The notes: generated by a model from the sequence alone, not told the origin. Counted from the stretch's first letter, positions 1-11,848 are shown. The stretch: DNA of 64,000 bases from Reinekea blandensis MED297 (GCF_000153185.1 NZ_CH724152.1:250566-314565); one strand, 5' to 3'. A program made the numbers and translations.

Positions 1-1
1 G

Positions 2-325
2 GTGTTGGATACACCGGGGATGCGTGAACTGCGGCTCAATGATGATGCCGAAGGGGTGTCGGAGCTGTTTGACGACATCGAAGCCGTGATGTTGAACTGC
101 AAGTTCAGTAACTGTCACCATGCTGGTGATAAAGGCTGCGCCGTCGAGGCGGCCATTCAGGACGGTCAGTTGGACGAGCGCCGTTGGCGGAACTATCAGA
201 AGCTGATCCGGGAAGCCGAACAGGCCTCATTGACGAAGGCGCAACGTAAAAAAGCGCGCGAGCAATGGGGTAAGGACATCGCGAAGTATTCCCGGGAAAT
301 TAAAAAAGGACGAGCCGGTGTATAG
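2..325 (+). CDS. rsgA: RsgA ribosome-maturation GTPase, C-terminal part
   Basis: This is the 3' end of a gene that starts before the window. The first residues visible carry the G3 motif of a circularly permuted GTPase (DTPGMREL), followed by the Cys/His zinc-finger region (NCKFSNCHHAGDKGCAV, with ligands expected at the Cys, Cys, His and Cys) and a basic tail. That order is typical of RsgA/YjeQ, which uses GTP to test and release late 30S ribosomal subunits. Only about the last third of the protein is present, so the OB-fold and the G1 motif cannot be checked. A strong terminator follows directly, so the transcription unit ends here. Confidence 0.9.
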   Translation: MLDTPGMRELRLNDDAEGVSELFDDIEAVMLNCKFSNCHHAGDKGCAVEAAIQDGQLDERRWRNYQKLIREAEQASLTKAQRKKAREQWGKDIAKYSREIKKGRAGV

Positions 326-337
326 CCGGCCAAACCA

Positions 338-369
338 AGCGGGGGCGTTCATTGCCCCCGCTTTTGCTT
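338..369 (+). terminator. Rho-independent terminator after rsgA
   Basis: The stem GCGGGGGC (339-346) pairs perfectly with GCCCCCGC (354-361) over a 7-base loop and is followed by a T-rich tail. It lies 13 bases after the rsgA stop. Confidence 0.9.
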
Positions 370-461
370 AGGAGAGATACTGTCTACTAGTGTCTGAAGA
401 ACAGGCTGAAAAATCGGTGATCGCCCCCATCAAGGGATGAAACCCGATGGAGACGCGTTAA

Positions 462-1067
462 ATGCATTTGAAATTCAACGATCTGGATAAAGCTTCCGCT
501 TATCGTTTACTAACCCACACGGTGACGCCCCGGCCGATTGCCTGGGTGCTTACGGAAAACGAAAACGGGTCCTATAACGTGGCACCCTTTTCCTACTTCA
601 CCGTCATCAGCAGCGACCCGGCATTACTCATGATCTCGGCGGGCCACAAAGCGGACGGCAGTAAAAAAGATACCTGGCGTAACATCGAGCGGACGGAACA
701 GGCGGTCATCCACATCGCTGACCTGTCGCTGATTGATGCACTGAATGAAACCGCTCGTCCGTTACCGGCCGATGTGTCTGAACTGACCAATGTCGACTTA
801 CCGCTGTGCGACGAAGCCGGTTTCGAGTTGCCGCGAATTCAGGCTGCGCCGGTGGCCTTTCAAACCCGTCTGTACGACATTCATCTGGTTGGCAACGGCC
901 CTCAGGGAGTGATCTACACCGAAGTGACCCACGCTTACGTGAACGATGAGCTTTGGTTACCGGACGAAAACCGGGTCGATGAAACCCGACTGAACCCGCT
1001 GTCACGTCTAGGGGGCGAACGTTACAGTGGGTTGGGACCCGTGCATTCGCGAGCCCGTCCAAACTGA
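462..1067 (+). CDS. Flavin reductase-like FMN-binding protein
   Basis: A 201-residue soluble protein of the flavin reductase-like (DIM6/NTAB) split-barrel family. The family signature is visible near the N-terminus: TPRPIAWV, then NVAPFSYFTVISSDPALLMIS, where the backbone around the Pro-Phe-Ser usually holds FMN, and a later KDTWRNI segment. Members reduce flavins or act as FMN-dependent oxidoreductases; the substrate of this branch is unknown. The ATG has a weak ribosome site (a GGAGAC run about 10 bases upstream). A MerR regulator starts 10 bases after the stop in the same direction, so the two are probably co-transcribed. Confidence 0.85.
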   Translation: MHLKFNDLDKASAYRLLTHTVTPRPIAWVLTENENGSYNVAPFSYFTVISSDPALLMISAGHKADGSKKDTWRNIERTEQAVIHIADLSLIDALNETARPLPADVSELTNVDLPLCDEAGFELPRIQAAPVAFQTRLYDIHLVGNGPQGVIYTEVTHAYVNDELWLPDENRVDETRLNPLSRLGGERYSGLGPVHSRARPN

Positions 1068-1077
1068 GGCTGTTGTT

Positions 1078-1461
1078 ATGTATATCGGTGAGTTCTGTAA
1101 GCAAACTCAGACGACGCCGAAAACCATTCGGTATTACGAATCGCTCGGGCTGTTGCCGCCGGCGAAGCGGCTCGGCAGCTACCGCGTGTATGACGATACC
1201 TATGTCGAAACGGTCCGGCGGATCAAGCAGGCACAGTCGTATGGGTTCACCCTGACTGAGCTGAAAAAGATCTTCACCGGTGTCGATATCCGGCGTGGCT
1301 TGCCGGCCGACGTGATGCGCCGGGCCATACAGGAAAAACGCCGGGCCATCGCGGCCCAGATTACTGAGTTACAACAAACCGATGCCGCGCTCGTCGACCT
1401 GGAAGGTTTTTTGAAACAGTCCGGGTGCGCGGTTGACTCTGACCTTAAGGGCAAGGTTTAA
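1078..1461 (+). CDS. MerR-family transcriptional regulator
   Basis: A 127-residue regulator with a clear MerR winged-helix N-terminus: MYIGEFCKQTQTTPKTIRYYESLGLLPP, then YRVYDDTYV and a long dimerisation coiled coil (about residues 70-115). The start at 1078 is preferred over an earlier in-frame ATG at 1027 because MerR proteins begin at this motif and TGAGG lies about 8 bases upstream. The effector region is short and has a single Cys (LKQSGCAVD), so it lacks the Cys pair of copper or mercury sensors. It may respond to an organic ligand or redox signal and may control the flanking flavin-reductase and membrane-protein genes. That role is inference. Confidence 0.85.
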   Translation: MYIGEFCKQTQTTPKTIRYYESLGLLPPAKRLGSYRVYDDTYVETVRRIKQAQSYGFTLTELKKIFTGVDIRRGLPADVMRRAIQEKRRAIAAQITELQQTDAALVDLEGFLKQSGCAVDSDLKGKV

Positions 1462-1492
1462 GGTTCGTTCTCCAAATAACCGGAGAACGACC

Positions 1493-1906
1493 ATGACTCA
1501 CTTTACAATGCTGGTGCGTGCCAGTGCCCTTTACGATCTTGTCTTAACCAGCGCCTTTGCGATTCCGATTGTCGCGGGGTTTAAAATTGATCTGTTACGA
1601 TCGATTCACGTTGCCCTGTCATTGAGTGGCGACTTCCCCACTTTCACCGCTATGCATCTTTTATTTTTAAACCTGTTGGGCAGTGTTGTGATTGTCTGGT
1701 CGGTACTGAGAATCCGACGACCGGAACCGCTTTACGGGTTTTACGATGGCCTGTGCCGGCTGATGTTCAGCAGCGCCATGGGGTTTGCGCTGTTTGCCGG
1801 TAACGGGTCGGCCATTATCTGGGCGTTTTTAATCCCGGAAATGTGCTGGGGCGTTGTTCAGTTGCTGGGGTATGTCCGGCTGCGTTCGACAATGGCCCAG
1901 GCCTGA
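1493..1906 (+). CDS. Small multi-pass membrane protein, unknown
   Basis: A 137-residue hydrophobic protein with about four predicted membrane segments (roughly residues 12-32, 47-70, 90-110 and 112-130). I do not recognise the family with certainty. The start at 1493 is chosen because CGGAGAAC lies just upstream; an in-frame start at 1433 would run back into the merR gene. It follows merR by 31 bases and looks like the last gene of that small operon. Confidence 0.7.
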   Translation: MTHFTMLVRASALYDLVLTSAFAIPIVAGFKIDLLRSIHVALSLSGDFPTFTAMHLLFLNLLGSVVIVWSVLRIRRPEPLYGFYDGLCRLMFSSAMGFALFAGNGSAIIWAFLIPEMCWGVVQLLGYVRLRSTMAQA

Positions 1907-1982
1907 ATAACAGGCTTTACTCGGTTGCGGAAGAGGATGACAATAATACATCAGGTGTGTCAGCAGCTGAGGAGAGAGCGTT

Positions 1983-2882
1983 ATGGACAGCGCGTTAACA
2001 CTGAGGATGGCAGTCGATCGGGGGGACGTTATTTCACCGGAACAGGCCCTGTCCTTGCTGAATCGTTCGGCACTGGTTCAAACCCTGACACAGTCTCTGG
2101 TGGATAAGCCGCTGTTTTATGTCTGGCGCCTCATTGCCTTAAGCGAACTTCCCTTTGCCCGACAGCTGCCCTATACCCAGGCGTTGATCGACCGAGTGTA
2201 TGACCGCTTAGCCACGCCCTTTGGGTTTTCACTGAGCGGCGATCGGTCGCAGTTTCTGCCTTGTTACAACGCCATGATCATTACGGCCCTTTGCCGCTTG
2301 GGTGAAGCGAATACCGATGCCGTACGGCAGGGTGTCGAGTGGATTATTACCCACCAACCCATGAAACGAGGCGTTCCGGTATCGGCCCCCGGGTTCCGGT
2401 TTGATCGTTTCGGCGGCTGCTTCAACGACTCCCCCTGTTACATTGGATTGGCGAAGTCGGTGTTTGCCTTGTTGCATTACCAAAGGGCGACCGGCGATGC
2501 ATCGGTGCAGGAAAAACTGAACGAAGGCACTGAGTATCTGTTGAATCATCATCTGATCTATCGGTTATCGACGCCCACACCAATCACCAATCATATCTTA
2601 GATCTGTCCTTTCCGGAGTCTTACCACTTAAATGCAGTTGAGTTGATTCGCTTTGTGGCGCTCGCCAACCGGATGCATGACTCTCGTACAGAGCCCTTAA
2701 AACAGGCGCTGTTGACTAAGAAGAACAACGACCATGGCTGGTACTGCAATTTCAGATACCGGGGTGACGGCTACGTGCCGTTTGACCAGGGCCGGAAATC
2801 CGGCGCCTGGGTCACGTATGTTATCCAGCAGGCGCTTGCGTCGTCTTTAGTTAATGACGGCAGCGCATCACACGCTCATTGA
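1983..2882 (+). CDS. Conserved protein, possible alpha-toroid (prenyltransferase-like) fold
   Basis: A 299-residue soluble protein with no signal peptide. The sequence is mostly helical with repeated blocks of about 45-50 residues (for example NAMIITALCRLGEA..., GLAKSVFALLHYQRATGD...), which resembles terpenoid-cyclase/prenyltransferase alpha-alpha toroids. I cannot see a catalytic Asp-rich motif and assign no function. The start has a very good ribosome site (GGAGAGAG 5 bases upstream). Its last 32 bases overlap the end of thiDE on the other strand, a tail-to-tail overlap, so both reading frames are under constraint there. Confidence 0.65.
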   Translation: MDSALTLRMAVDRGDVISPEQALSLLNRSALVQTLTQSLVDKPLFYVWRLIALSELPFARQLPYTQALIDRVYDRLATPFGFSLSGDRSQFLPCYNAMIITALCRLGEANTDAVRQGVEWIITHQPMKRGVPVSAPGFRFDRFGGCFNDSPCYIGLAKSVFALLHYQRATGDASVQEKLNEGTEYLLNHHLIYRLSTPTPITNHILDLSFPESYHLNAVELIRFVALANRMHDSRTEPLKQALLTKKNNDHGWYCNFRYRGDGYVPFDQGRKSGAWVTYVIQQALASSLVNDGSASHAH

Positions 2883-4290
2883 GCAAATGAGCATCACGTT
2901 CAGGGGCCGTTGACGCCGTCACAGCACTGACCACCGCGACCATGTCGACGTTCGTGTCCAGCACGTCTGCAAGGTTTTGGACATTGATGCCGCCAATGGC
3001 CACAACCGGTGTGCCTTTGGATAACCGCACATAGCGTCGCAACCGCCCGATGCCCTGTATCTGGCCGCTCATGTCTTTGGTTTGCGTTGGGAAAACCGCG
3101 CCCACGGCCAGATAACTGGGTTTGAGCGCCAGTGCGCGCAACAGCTCCGTATCGCCATGAGTGCTGATCCCCAATCGCAACCCGGCGTTGGCAATGGCAG
3201 CGAGGTCGGCCGTGTCGAGATCTTCCTGTCCGAGGTGCACACCGTAAGCGCCGAGCTCAATGGCCTGTTGCCAGTGATCGTTGATAAACAACTGAAGTTG
3301 ATGGGCGTTGGCGATCTCAATGGCCTGACGGATCTGGTCACTGAGCACATCGGAACGGGCATGTTTGATGCGCAGTTGCAGGGTACGTATACCGGTGTTG
3401 GCGAGTCGTTGGACCCACTGTGCCGAGTCGACAACCGGATACAGCCCACTCGGCCAGTCGAGTGCGGGAAAGGTACGATCAGGCGATGTTGGATGCGTAT
3501 CGGTACTGACAACCGGGTAGTCCGACAGCGTATCCGGCCAGCCCGGTGCAGTGGGTTTTGGCGCGAGTCGCCAGTATCGATGTAATACGGCACTACCCAG
3601 CACGCAGGCATCGGTCAGCGCATAGCCATCCGTTAATGCGCAGGCGATGGCCGTGCTCAATCGGCATCCGGTGCCGCGCAGCTTTGACAGACGCTTGGGT
3701 TGTTGCAGCTGCCAGCGGCGCGGATCATCCGGGACGAGCAGTTCGTCGGTCACCACGTCATCCTGTTCAGAGACCGAATGCCCACCTTTCAGTAACAGGG
3801 TGCCGCGGAAATCGTACTGAGCTTGCAGGACGCGCAAGATTTGCACGGACTCTGTTGTGCCTGCCAGTGCTTTAGCCTCGTCGGTATTGGGCGTGAGCAA
3901 ACTGACCCAGGGCAGTAATGGGGCCAGCCGTTCTCCCAGGGTCATTGTGGATAAGGGCCGATGGTCACCGGAGCTGAGCCCGACCGGGTCCAGCACTACG
4001 GTGGGTCGATGAGGTAAGGTGCTTAACCAGTTCGCGATTACCTGCGCGGTTGCAACATCAAACACCGCGCCGATTTTTATCACCGACGGTGGTTGGTTCA
4101 GGCTGCTCAGTTGTTGCTGCATTACGTTCGGATCGGTCGCCGATGCATGCATCAGCGCACTTGCGGTTTGGGCCGTCTGACCGGTGGCGATCGCGGCGGC
4201 AGGGATGTTCAACCCGTTGGCGAGCCGGTCGTCCGCCAACAGTCCGGCCATGCCGTTGGCTTCAAAGCCGGACAAAATCAGCAGGCTCAT
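2851..4290 (-). CDS. thiDE: Fused HMP kinase-like / thiamine phosphate synthase
   Basis: A 479-residue two-domain enzyme. Residues 1 to about 255 are ThiD-like (hydroxymethylpyrimidine phosphate kinase, ribokinase fold): TLLLKGGH and the anion-hole/catalytic LRGTGCRLST are intact. The usual N-terminal GSDPSGGAGIQAD is altered to SGFEANGMAGLLAD. Residues about 275-479 are ThiE: LYPVVDS, FINDHWQQA, GVHLGQED, GISTHGD, GAVFPTQTK and PVVAIGG. Together they would phosphorylate the pyrimidine precursor and join it to the thiazole to make thiamine phosphate. It is the last gene of the thi operon and overlaps thiG by 4 bases. The changed substrate loop makes the kinase half less certain than the ThiE half. 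Confidence 0.9.
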   Translation of the reverse strand: MSLLILSGFEANGMAGLLADDRLANGLNIPAAAIATGQTAQTASALMHASATDPNVMQQQLSSLNQPPSVIKIGAVFDVATAQVIANWLSTLPHRPTVVLDPVGLSSGDHRPLSTMTLGERLAPLLPWVSLLTPNTDEAKALAGTTESVQILRVLQAQYDFRGTLLLKGGHSVSEQDDVVTDELLVPDDPRRWQLQQPKRLSKLRGTGCRLSTAIACALTDGYALTDACVLGSAVLHRYWRLAPKPTAPGWPDTLSDYPVVSTDTHPTSPDRTFPALDWPSGLYPVVDSAQWVQRLANTGIRTLQLRIKHARSDVLSDQIRQAIEIANAHQLQLFINDHWQQAIELGAYGVHLGQEDLDTADLAAIANAGLRLGISTHGDTELLRALALKPSYLAVGAVFPTQTKDMSGQIQGIGRLRRYVRLSKGTPVVAIGGINVQNLADVLDTNVDMVAVVSAVTASTAPERDAHLLNERVMRCRH

Positions 4291-5072
4291 GAGGTTCTCC
4301 GAAAGGGCATACCCAGCACCGGTGTACTGGGGTTGGCATGGTCTTGGGCCAGCATCGGTCCGGCTTGTGCGCCCAGCAGGCCGGCTTCGGTGGCCAGACG
4401 ACAGGCTTGCGCCATCGCGACCGGGTCGTGCGCTTTGGCGATGGCGGTGTTGAGCAGTACCGCATCGGCGCCCAGTTCCATGGCCTCAGTGACATGAGAC
4501 GGTTTGCCGAGACCGGCGTCCACAATCAAGGTCACGTCCGGCAAACGTTCCCGCAGCGTTCTGAGCCGATACGGATCACTGAGGCCACGTCCGGTGCCGA
4601 TGGGGGCACCCCACGGCATAATCACCTCGCAGCCGGCTTCAACCAGAGCCCGGCAAAACATCAGGTCATCGGTGCAGTAAGGCAGCACCTGAAACCCGTC
4701 ATCGAGTAACCGGCGGGCGCACGCCAGGGTTTGAACCATATCCGGTTGCAGCGTTTGATCGTCGCCGATCACTTCCAGTTTGATAAGCGGTGTGTCAAAC
4801 AGCTCACGGCTCATCTGGGCCAGCGTAAAGGCTTCATCGGCTGTTCGGCAGCCGGCGGTGTTGGGCAGCAGGTCGACGTTTAGTTTTCTCAACAGCGTCC
4901 AGAACGGTTGGGCGCTTTCCGGTGCCGACTGTTGCCGACGTAACGAGACGGTGACCAGCTCGGCGCCGGAGCCGGTGACCGCCTGCTGCAGAATCGCCGG
5001 CGATGGGTAGCGGGCCGTGCCGAGCAGTAATCGTGTTTGGTAGGTTCGGTCATAGATGCGAAATGGGGTCAT
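4287..5072 (-). CDS. thiG: Thiazole synthase ThiG
   Basis: A 261-residue TIM-barrel enzyme that builds the thiazole phosphate ring of thiamine from deoxyxylulose 5-phosphate, dehydroglycine and the ThiS thiocarboxylate. Recognisable segments are LLLGTARYPS, LLPNTAGCRTADEA, the Schiff-base lysine in LIKLEVIGD, MPWGAPIGTGRGL and VDAGLGKPSH with GADAVLLNTAIAKA. The length is normal for the family. It starts one base after the thiS stop and overlaps thiDE by 4 bases, so translation is probably coupled. Confidence 0.95.
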   Translation of the reverse strand: MTPFRIYDRTYQTRLLLGTARYPSPAILQQAVTGSGAELVTVSLRRQQSAPESAQPFWTLLRKLNVDLLPNTAGCRTADEAFTLAQMSRELFDTPLIKLEVIGDDQTLQPDMVQTLACARRLLDDGFQVLPYCTDDLMFCRALVEAGCEVIMPWGAPIGTGRGLSDPYRLRTLRERLPDVTLIVDAGLGKPSHVTEAMELGADAVLLNTAIAKAHDPVAMAQACRLATEAGLLGAQAGPMLAQDHANPSTPVLGMPFRRTS

Positions 5073-5073
5073 A

Positions 5074-5268
5074 TCAGCCTCCCTGTATGGGGGTCAGTAC
5101 TTCGATGACGTCACCCGCAGTCAGTTGATGGTGTGAATGGTGATGCCTTGGGATAAACACCTGGTTAACGGCCACCGTCATCGGCGGTTTTGCACCCCAT
5201 TCGCTGAGCACTTCACTTAAGATGTCGTGCGTGCTTTGGTAAGGACTATCGTTGATGATCAGTTCCAC
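5074..5268 (-). CDS. thiS: Sulfur carrier protein ThiS
   Basis: A 64-residue ubiquitin-like protein ending in the required Gly-Gly (TPIQGG). ThiF-type enzymes adenylate and thiocarboxylate this end so that ThiS can give sulfur to ThiG. The GDVIEVLTPIQGG tail is diagnostic. It has an unusual His-rich stretch (PRHHHSHH) in the middle. It sits between thiO and thiG with one-base gaps on each side. No thiF is visible in the window, so adenylation must be done by a product encoded elsewhere. Confidence 0.95.
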   Translation of the reverse strand: MELIINDSPYQSTHDILSEVLSEWGAKPPMTVAVNQVFIPRHHHSHHQLTAGDVIEVLTPIQGG

Positions 5269-5269
5269 C

Positions 5270-8381
<3,112 letters not shown>

Positions 8382-8395
8382 GAATAACGCGGCGG

Positions 8396-8425
8396 AGTAT
8401 AGTCAGGTCAAAATCGAAAATGCAA
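8396..8425 (-). promoter_or_regulatory. Sigma-70 promoter of the thi operon
   Basis: On the minus strand, a -35 TTGCAT (complement of 8420-8425) and a -10 TATACT (complement of 8396-8401) are separated by 18 bases. Transcription would start near 8389, only a few bases before the TPP aptamer, which fits well. Confidence 0.6.
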
Positions 8426-8480
8426 CTGCTTTTGACAATTCGCACGGCCTGTTAAGGGTTGGCCGAATGGTCGAAAACCA

Positions 8481-8747
8481 CTAAGTGCGGGCTTCTTCAA
8501 TCACCGCATCCAGCTTCTGAAAAAACGCATTCATGGCGCGGCGTTGAGGTGTGTCGATGCGGTAAGTGTTGTGAAACATAACCGTCAATGAGGTTTCATC
8601 GTCACTGACGACTACGGTATAGCCATCGGCATCGGTCTGAACTTTCAAACCACGATAGCGATACGCACCATCGCTGTGGTCGCCTTTTTGTGTGATCAGA
8701 CTGACCGCCAGCAGGACATCGGTCACGTTCACTTTTCCATCATCCAT
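8481..8747 (-). CDS. DUF3081-like small protein
   Basis: An 88-residue acidic cytoplasmic protein. The pattern YRYRGLKVQTDADGYTVVVSDD, then LTVMFHNTYRID and FFQKLD resembles the DUF3081 family seen in Vibrio and relatives. No function is known for that family. A GGAG sits about 10 bases upstream of the start. It lies between the thi operon control region and the PAP2 gene, all on the minus strand. Confidence 0.65.
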   Translation of the reverse strand: MDDGKVNVTDVLLAVSLITQKGDHSDGAYRYRGLKVQTDADGYTVVVSDDETSLTVMFHNTYRIDTPQRRAMNAFFQKLDAVIEEART

Positions 8748-8829
8748 ACTTGGCTCCGATTGGTTTTCAGCAGAGGATTTGTGGGGTGCCCTCTAATTAC
8801 GCGACCATGGCTGAATCAGACGACTGTTT

Positions 8830-9693
8830 TCAACCTTGGCGCGTCATCAAACCGATTTTAGTGAAGACCCAGGGCGCTCCGGCGGTTAACCAGAATCCAA
8901 TCAGACCGTAGCGTATTAAATCGCCCCACGGCAAGGGCAGCGGCATTACCGCTTTGACCAGAATGCGAATGGCCATCAGAATTACCAGACCGAGTACAAA
9001 GCGGCCGATTTTCTGTGGCCAGGTGCCTGTCACAGATACGTTGAGCCAGCGCTGTTCAACCTGCATACCGGCAAGAAAGCCCACGGCGGCGCCGGCCACA
9101 ATGACCAGATCTTTGTAGTCAGGGTAAATGAAAACCGCGATTAAAAATGGCGTCACCAGTAACCACAGCCAGCCGAGTTGCTTACGCCGCTCACACCAGC
9201 CAATAAAGGCATTGGCGGCGAGAACCCAGATCAGCGCAAAGCCGATACCGGCGATGACATCTACGGGCCAGTGTACGCCCAGGTACAGCCGAGACAACCC
9301 GACCGACAGGATCATAAACAAACCCAATGCCCATACACCGGGTCGACGAACCTGTAGCATGAGCGCCAACCAGAAAGACGCCGCGCCCTGAGTATGGCCG
9401 GATGGAAAAGAATGCCCGGTGGCCGTATCCAGGCGTTGCGATTCTATGCCGTCAACGCCAATCGGACGGCTCATGGCAAACAGGTTTTTCAGAACTCCGT
9501 TGAAGGCCGTTCCCGTCAGAAAAATTAACCCGACGCGGTAGCTCAGCCGCTTGTTGTAACACCACAGCAACCAGGCGGCGATCAGGATGTAAACGGTTTC
9601 TTCGCCCGCCCACGACGCGAAGTTAAAAAAGGCATCGAGAACCGGGTGGTGTATCTGCTGTAGGGTTTTTAGGAAATTGGTTTGCCAGTCCAT
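8830..9693 (-). CDS. PAP2-family membrane phosphatase
   Basis: A 287-residue integral membrane protein with the three PAP2 phosphatase signatures: KNLFAMSRP (the first basic motif), FPSGHTQGA (with the PSGH histidine) and SRLYLGVHWPVDV (with the nucleophilic His and the Asp). About seven membrane helices are visible. The family removes phosphate from lipid phosphates such as phosphatidic acid or undecaprenyl pyrophosphate at the periplasmic face; the exact substrate cannot be read from the sequence. The C-terminal extension of about 90 residues after the catalytic core adds further membrane helices. AGAGG lies 7 bases before the start. Confidence 0.88.
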   Translation of the reverse strand: MDWQTNFLKTLQQIHHPVLDAFFNFASWAGEETVYILIAAWLLWCYNKRLSYRVGLIFLTGTAFNGVLKNLFAMSRPIGVDGIESQRLDTATGHSFPSGHTQGAASFWLALMLQVRRPGVWALGLFMILSVGLSRLYLGVHWPVDVIAGIGFALIWVLAANAFIGWCERRKQLGWLWLLVTPFLIAVFIYPDYKDLVIVAGAAVGFLAGMQVEQRWLNVSVTGTWPQKIGRFVLGLVILMAIRILVKAVMPLPLPWGDLIRYGLIGFWLTAGAPWVFTKIGLMTRQG

Positions 9694-9888
9694 GGTCGGC
9701 CTCTGTTTGACGGAAGCGCGCTAGTATTGCGCAGTCGAATGGGGCTGTACAGGTTGAGCCCCAGAGCTCGCGCTCCATCGTTCTTGTTTGATCCGTTTCC
9801 GATCAAATGGTCACGGACAGGCCCCGGTTTGTTCCCCGTTGAGAATCTTAGGGTGACGTGATTCTTATGATGCCAAACGGGGATGAGT

Positions 9889-10929
9889 TCAAGCCAGTAT
9901 TGGTGTGAGTTTCTCAACCAGCGCCGGTGCCGTCATCCACCCCTGGCGACTTAAGCCGTTGATGCTGATGATGTTTTCGTTTACCAGTATTTCAGGTTTG
10001 CGATGCTCATAAGTAGCACGCTGTCCGGCAATGGCTTCCACAATTTCGGCGTCGGCAAACCCCGGATGCAATGCGTAAACGGCGGCTAATAAATCAAGCG
10101 AGCTGCGCACGGTCACGGCATGTGAGTCGCTCTTGTCGAGATCGGTTGCGCCGATGACAAAGATGTTGTTTTTTTTCGGTGCAATAAAGATGGTGCAGCG
10201 TTTCTGAATGATTCGGATTGGGCGCGTGAGCGGTACGGCATCGGTGCGTATGCGAATGGCTTCACCGCGCACGGAAAACAGACGCTGATCGGAGTCGTTC
10301 GCATGGGTGGGGTTCTGCACGGCACCAGGTCCGCGACAGTCGATGACCCAGTTGTACTCTTTGGACAGTTCCGAACCATCGCCTTTCATGGCCCAATGGT
10401 CAATGATGGAGGCGTGTCGGCGAAGGGCTCGCGAACTGGCGGCCAGAAACTCGGCGTTGCACAGGTTGCCTTCATTGTGTATGTGCAGAGCGGTTTCGAA
10501 GCGCATCAGTTCCGGTTCGAGTTCGGTGACTTCATCGTTATACAGCATTCGGATGCTATCACGATGCTCGGGAACTGCGCGGTACAGTGCGTCGCGATGC
10601 GCCAGCAGACAGTCCTGTTCACCGGTAAACGACAATACAACGGTGCCTCGGGTTTCGTAGGAGACGGACTGATGTTGTGGATCAATGTCGCTGAGCGAGG
10701 TCAGGATGTCCGGCCACAACGACTGGCTGGTTAAACCGAGTTTTACGACTTCAGGGCAGGTGTGTACCGATTCGGACAGCGGGGCAATCAAGGCCGCTGA
10801 AATGGCGGCGGCGTTATGCGGGTGATCGAAGGAGTGGGCTTCCAGCAAGGTGACCTTATGGCCCAGTTGAATCAGACGCAGTGCCGCCAGACGTCCGAGC
10901 AGGCCGGCACCGATGATTGCTGTTTTCAT
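9889..10929 (-). CDS. ThiO-like FAD-dependent oxidoreductase, paralogue
   Basis: A 346-residue DAO-family flavoprotein clearly related to the thiO gene at 5270-6298. It shares IIGAGLLGRLAALRL, VIDCRGPGA, FSVRGEAIRIRTD, GATDLDKSDSHAVTVRSSLDLL, HPGFADAEIVEA and a GLSRQGWMTAPALVE end. The start at 10929 is preferred because it matches ThiO and has AGAGGAAA upstream; an earlier ATG at 10998 adds an unlikely tail. The segment that is VSAGMLCP in ThiO is ISAALIAP here, losing the conserved Gly by the flavin. It stands alone outside the thi operon. It may be a second glycine/amine oxidase or may have a changed substrate. Confidence 0.8.
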   Translation of the reverse strand: MKTAIIGAGLLGRLAALRLIQLGHKVTLLEAHSFDHPHNAAAISAALIAPLSESVHTCPEVVKLGLTSQSLWPDILTSLSDIDPQHQSVSYETRGTVVLSFTGEQDCLLAHRDALYRAVPEHRDSIRMLYNDEVTELEPELMRFETALHIHNEGNLCNAEFLAASSRALRRHASIIDHWAMKGDGSELSKEYNWVIDCRGPGAVQNPTHANDSDQRLFSVRGEAIRIRTDAVPLTRPIRIIQKRCTIFIAPKKNNIFVIGATDLDKSDSHAVTVRSSLDLLAAVYALHPGFADAEIVEAIAGQRATYEHRKPEILVNENIISINGLSRQGWMTAPALVEKLTPILA

Positions 10930-11110
10930 GGTGCATTTCCTCTGTGCTTGCCGACAGCCAACTGGCAGGTTGGAATGGTAGACAGTGTAGCAGGGCAAAT
11001 CGTCACCATCGGTTTAGTATCGATGCGCGCCCTGAATCTGTGAGCCAGATCAATTGCGCCGGTTCTGTCCCCTGCCCATAATGAAAGTTCAACACAACCC
11101 ATGGATCGAC

Positions 11111-11848
11111 ATGACAGCATTGCTCAAGCATTTGTTTGGCAGCCTGCGGGATCTGTTGCCCATTGTACTGGTGATTCTTTTCTTTCAGTTTCTGGTACTG
11201 CGTCAGCCATTGCCGGATGTACTGGATATTCTCATCGGCACCCTGCTTGTGGTGCTTGGCCTGACCTTGTTTATTCAGGGACTTGAGTTGGGCCTGTTCC
11301 CGATTGGCGAGTCGATGGCTTACGCCTTTGCTAACAAAGGCAGCCTGTTCTGGCTGCTCGTATTTGCGTTCTCACTGGGTTTCAGCACCACCGTGGCGGA
11401 ACCCGCGCTCATCGCGGTGGCCGCCGAGGCGGCTCAGGTAGCGGGCATCGGCGGGATGATTGAAAATAACACAGCGGCGCGCGATAGCTACGCGTTTGGG
11501 TTACGTTTGACGGTCGCCATCAGCGTGGGCATTGCTTTGGTCATTGGTGTGTTACGCATCCTGAAAGGCTGGCCGATTCACGTCATCATTATTGGTGGTT
11601 ATGTGCTGGTGGTCCTGGTGACGCTGATCGCGCCGGAAGAAATCATCGGGATTGCCTATGACAGTGGTGGTGTGACCACGTCAACCATAACGGTGCCGCT
11701 GGTAACGGCTCTGGGGATCGGGCTGGCGTCCGCGATTAAAGGTCGCAACCCGATGATCGATGGCTTTGGCCTGATCGCCTTGGCCTCATTAACACCGATG
11801 ATTTTTGTCATGCTGTACGGCATTGCCTTAAACGGAGGTCCGGCATGA
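11111..11848 (+). CDS. DUF1538 membrane protein A
   Basis: A 245-residue membrane protein of the DUF1538 family with about seven hydrophobic segments. Family marks are [18 protein letters not shown] and the later [24 protein letters not shown], which recur almost unchanged in the next protein, so the two are paralogous halves. The start at 11111 is chosen because it aligns with the start of the partner (MTALLK versus MTLLVD); the possible starts at 11054 and 11081 have no better ribosome site. DUF1538 proteins are thought to be transporters, substrate unknown. It overlaps the next gene by 4 bases. Confidence 0.85.
   Translation: MTALLKHLFGSLRDLLPIVLVILFFQFLVLRQPLPDVLDILIGTLLVVLGLTLFIQGLELGLFPIGESMAYAFANKGSLFWLLVFAFSLGFSTTVAEPALIAVAAEAAQVAGIGGMIENNTAARDSYAFGLRLTVAISVGIALVIGVLRILKGWPIHVIIIGGYVLVVLVTLIAPEEIIGIAYDSGGVTTSTITVPLVTALGIGLASAIKGRNPMIDGFGLIALASLTPMIFVMLYGIALNGGPA

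Noticed and set aside
1078-1461. MerR regulator as the copper sensor for copA
   Set aside because: It has only one Cys in the effector region and lies 13 kb away, next to unrelated genes.
3082-3585. Long frames on the plus strand opposite the thi operon
   Set aside because: They lie antisense to well-conserved thiamine genes, have no ribosome sites and no recognisable motifs.
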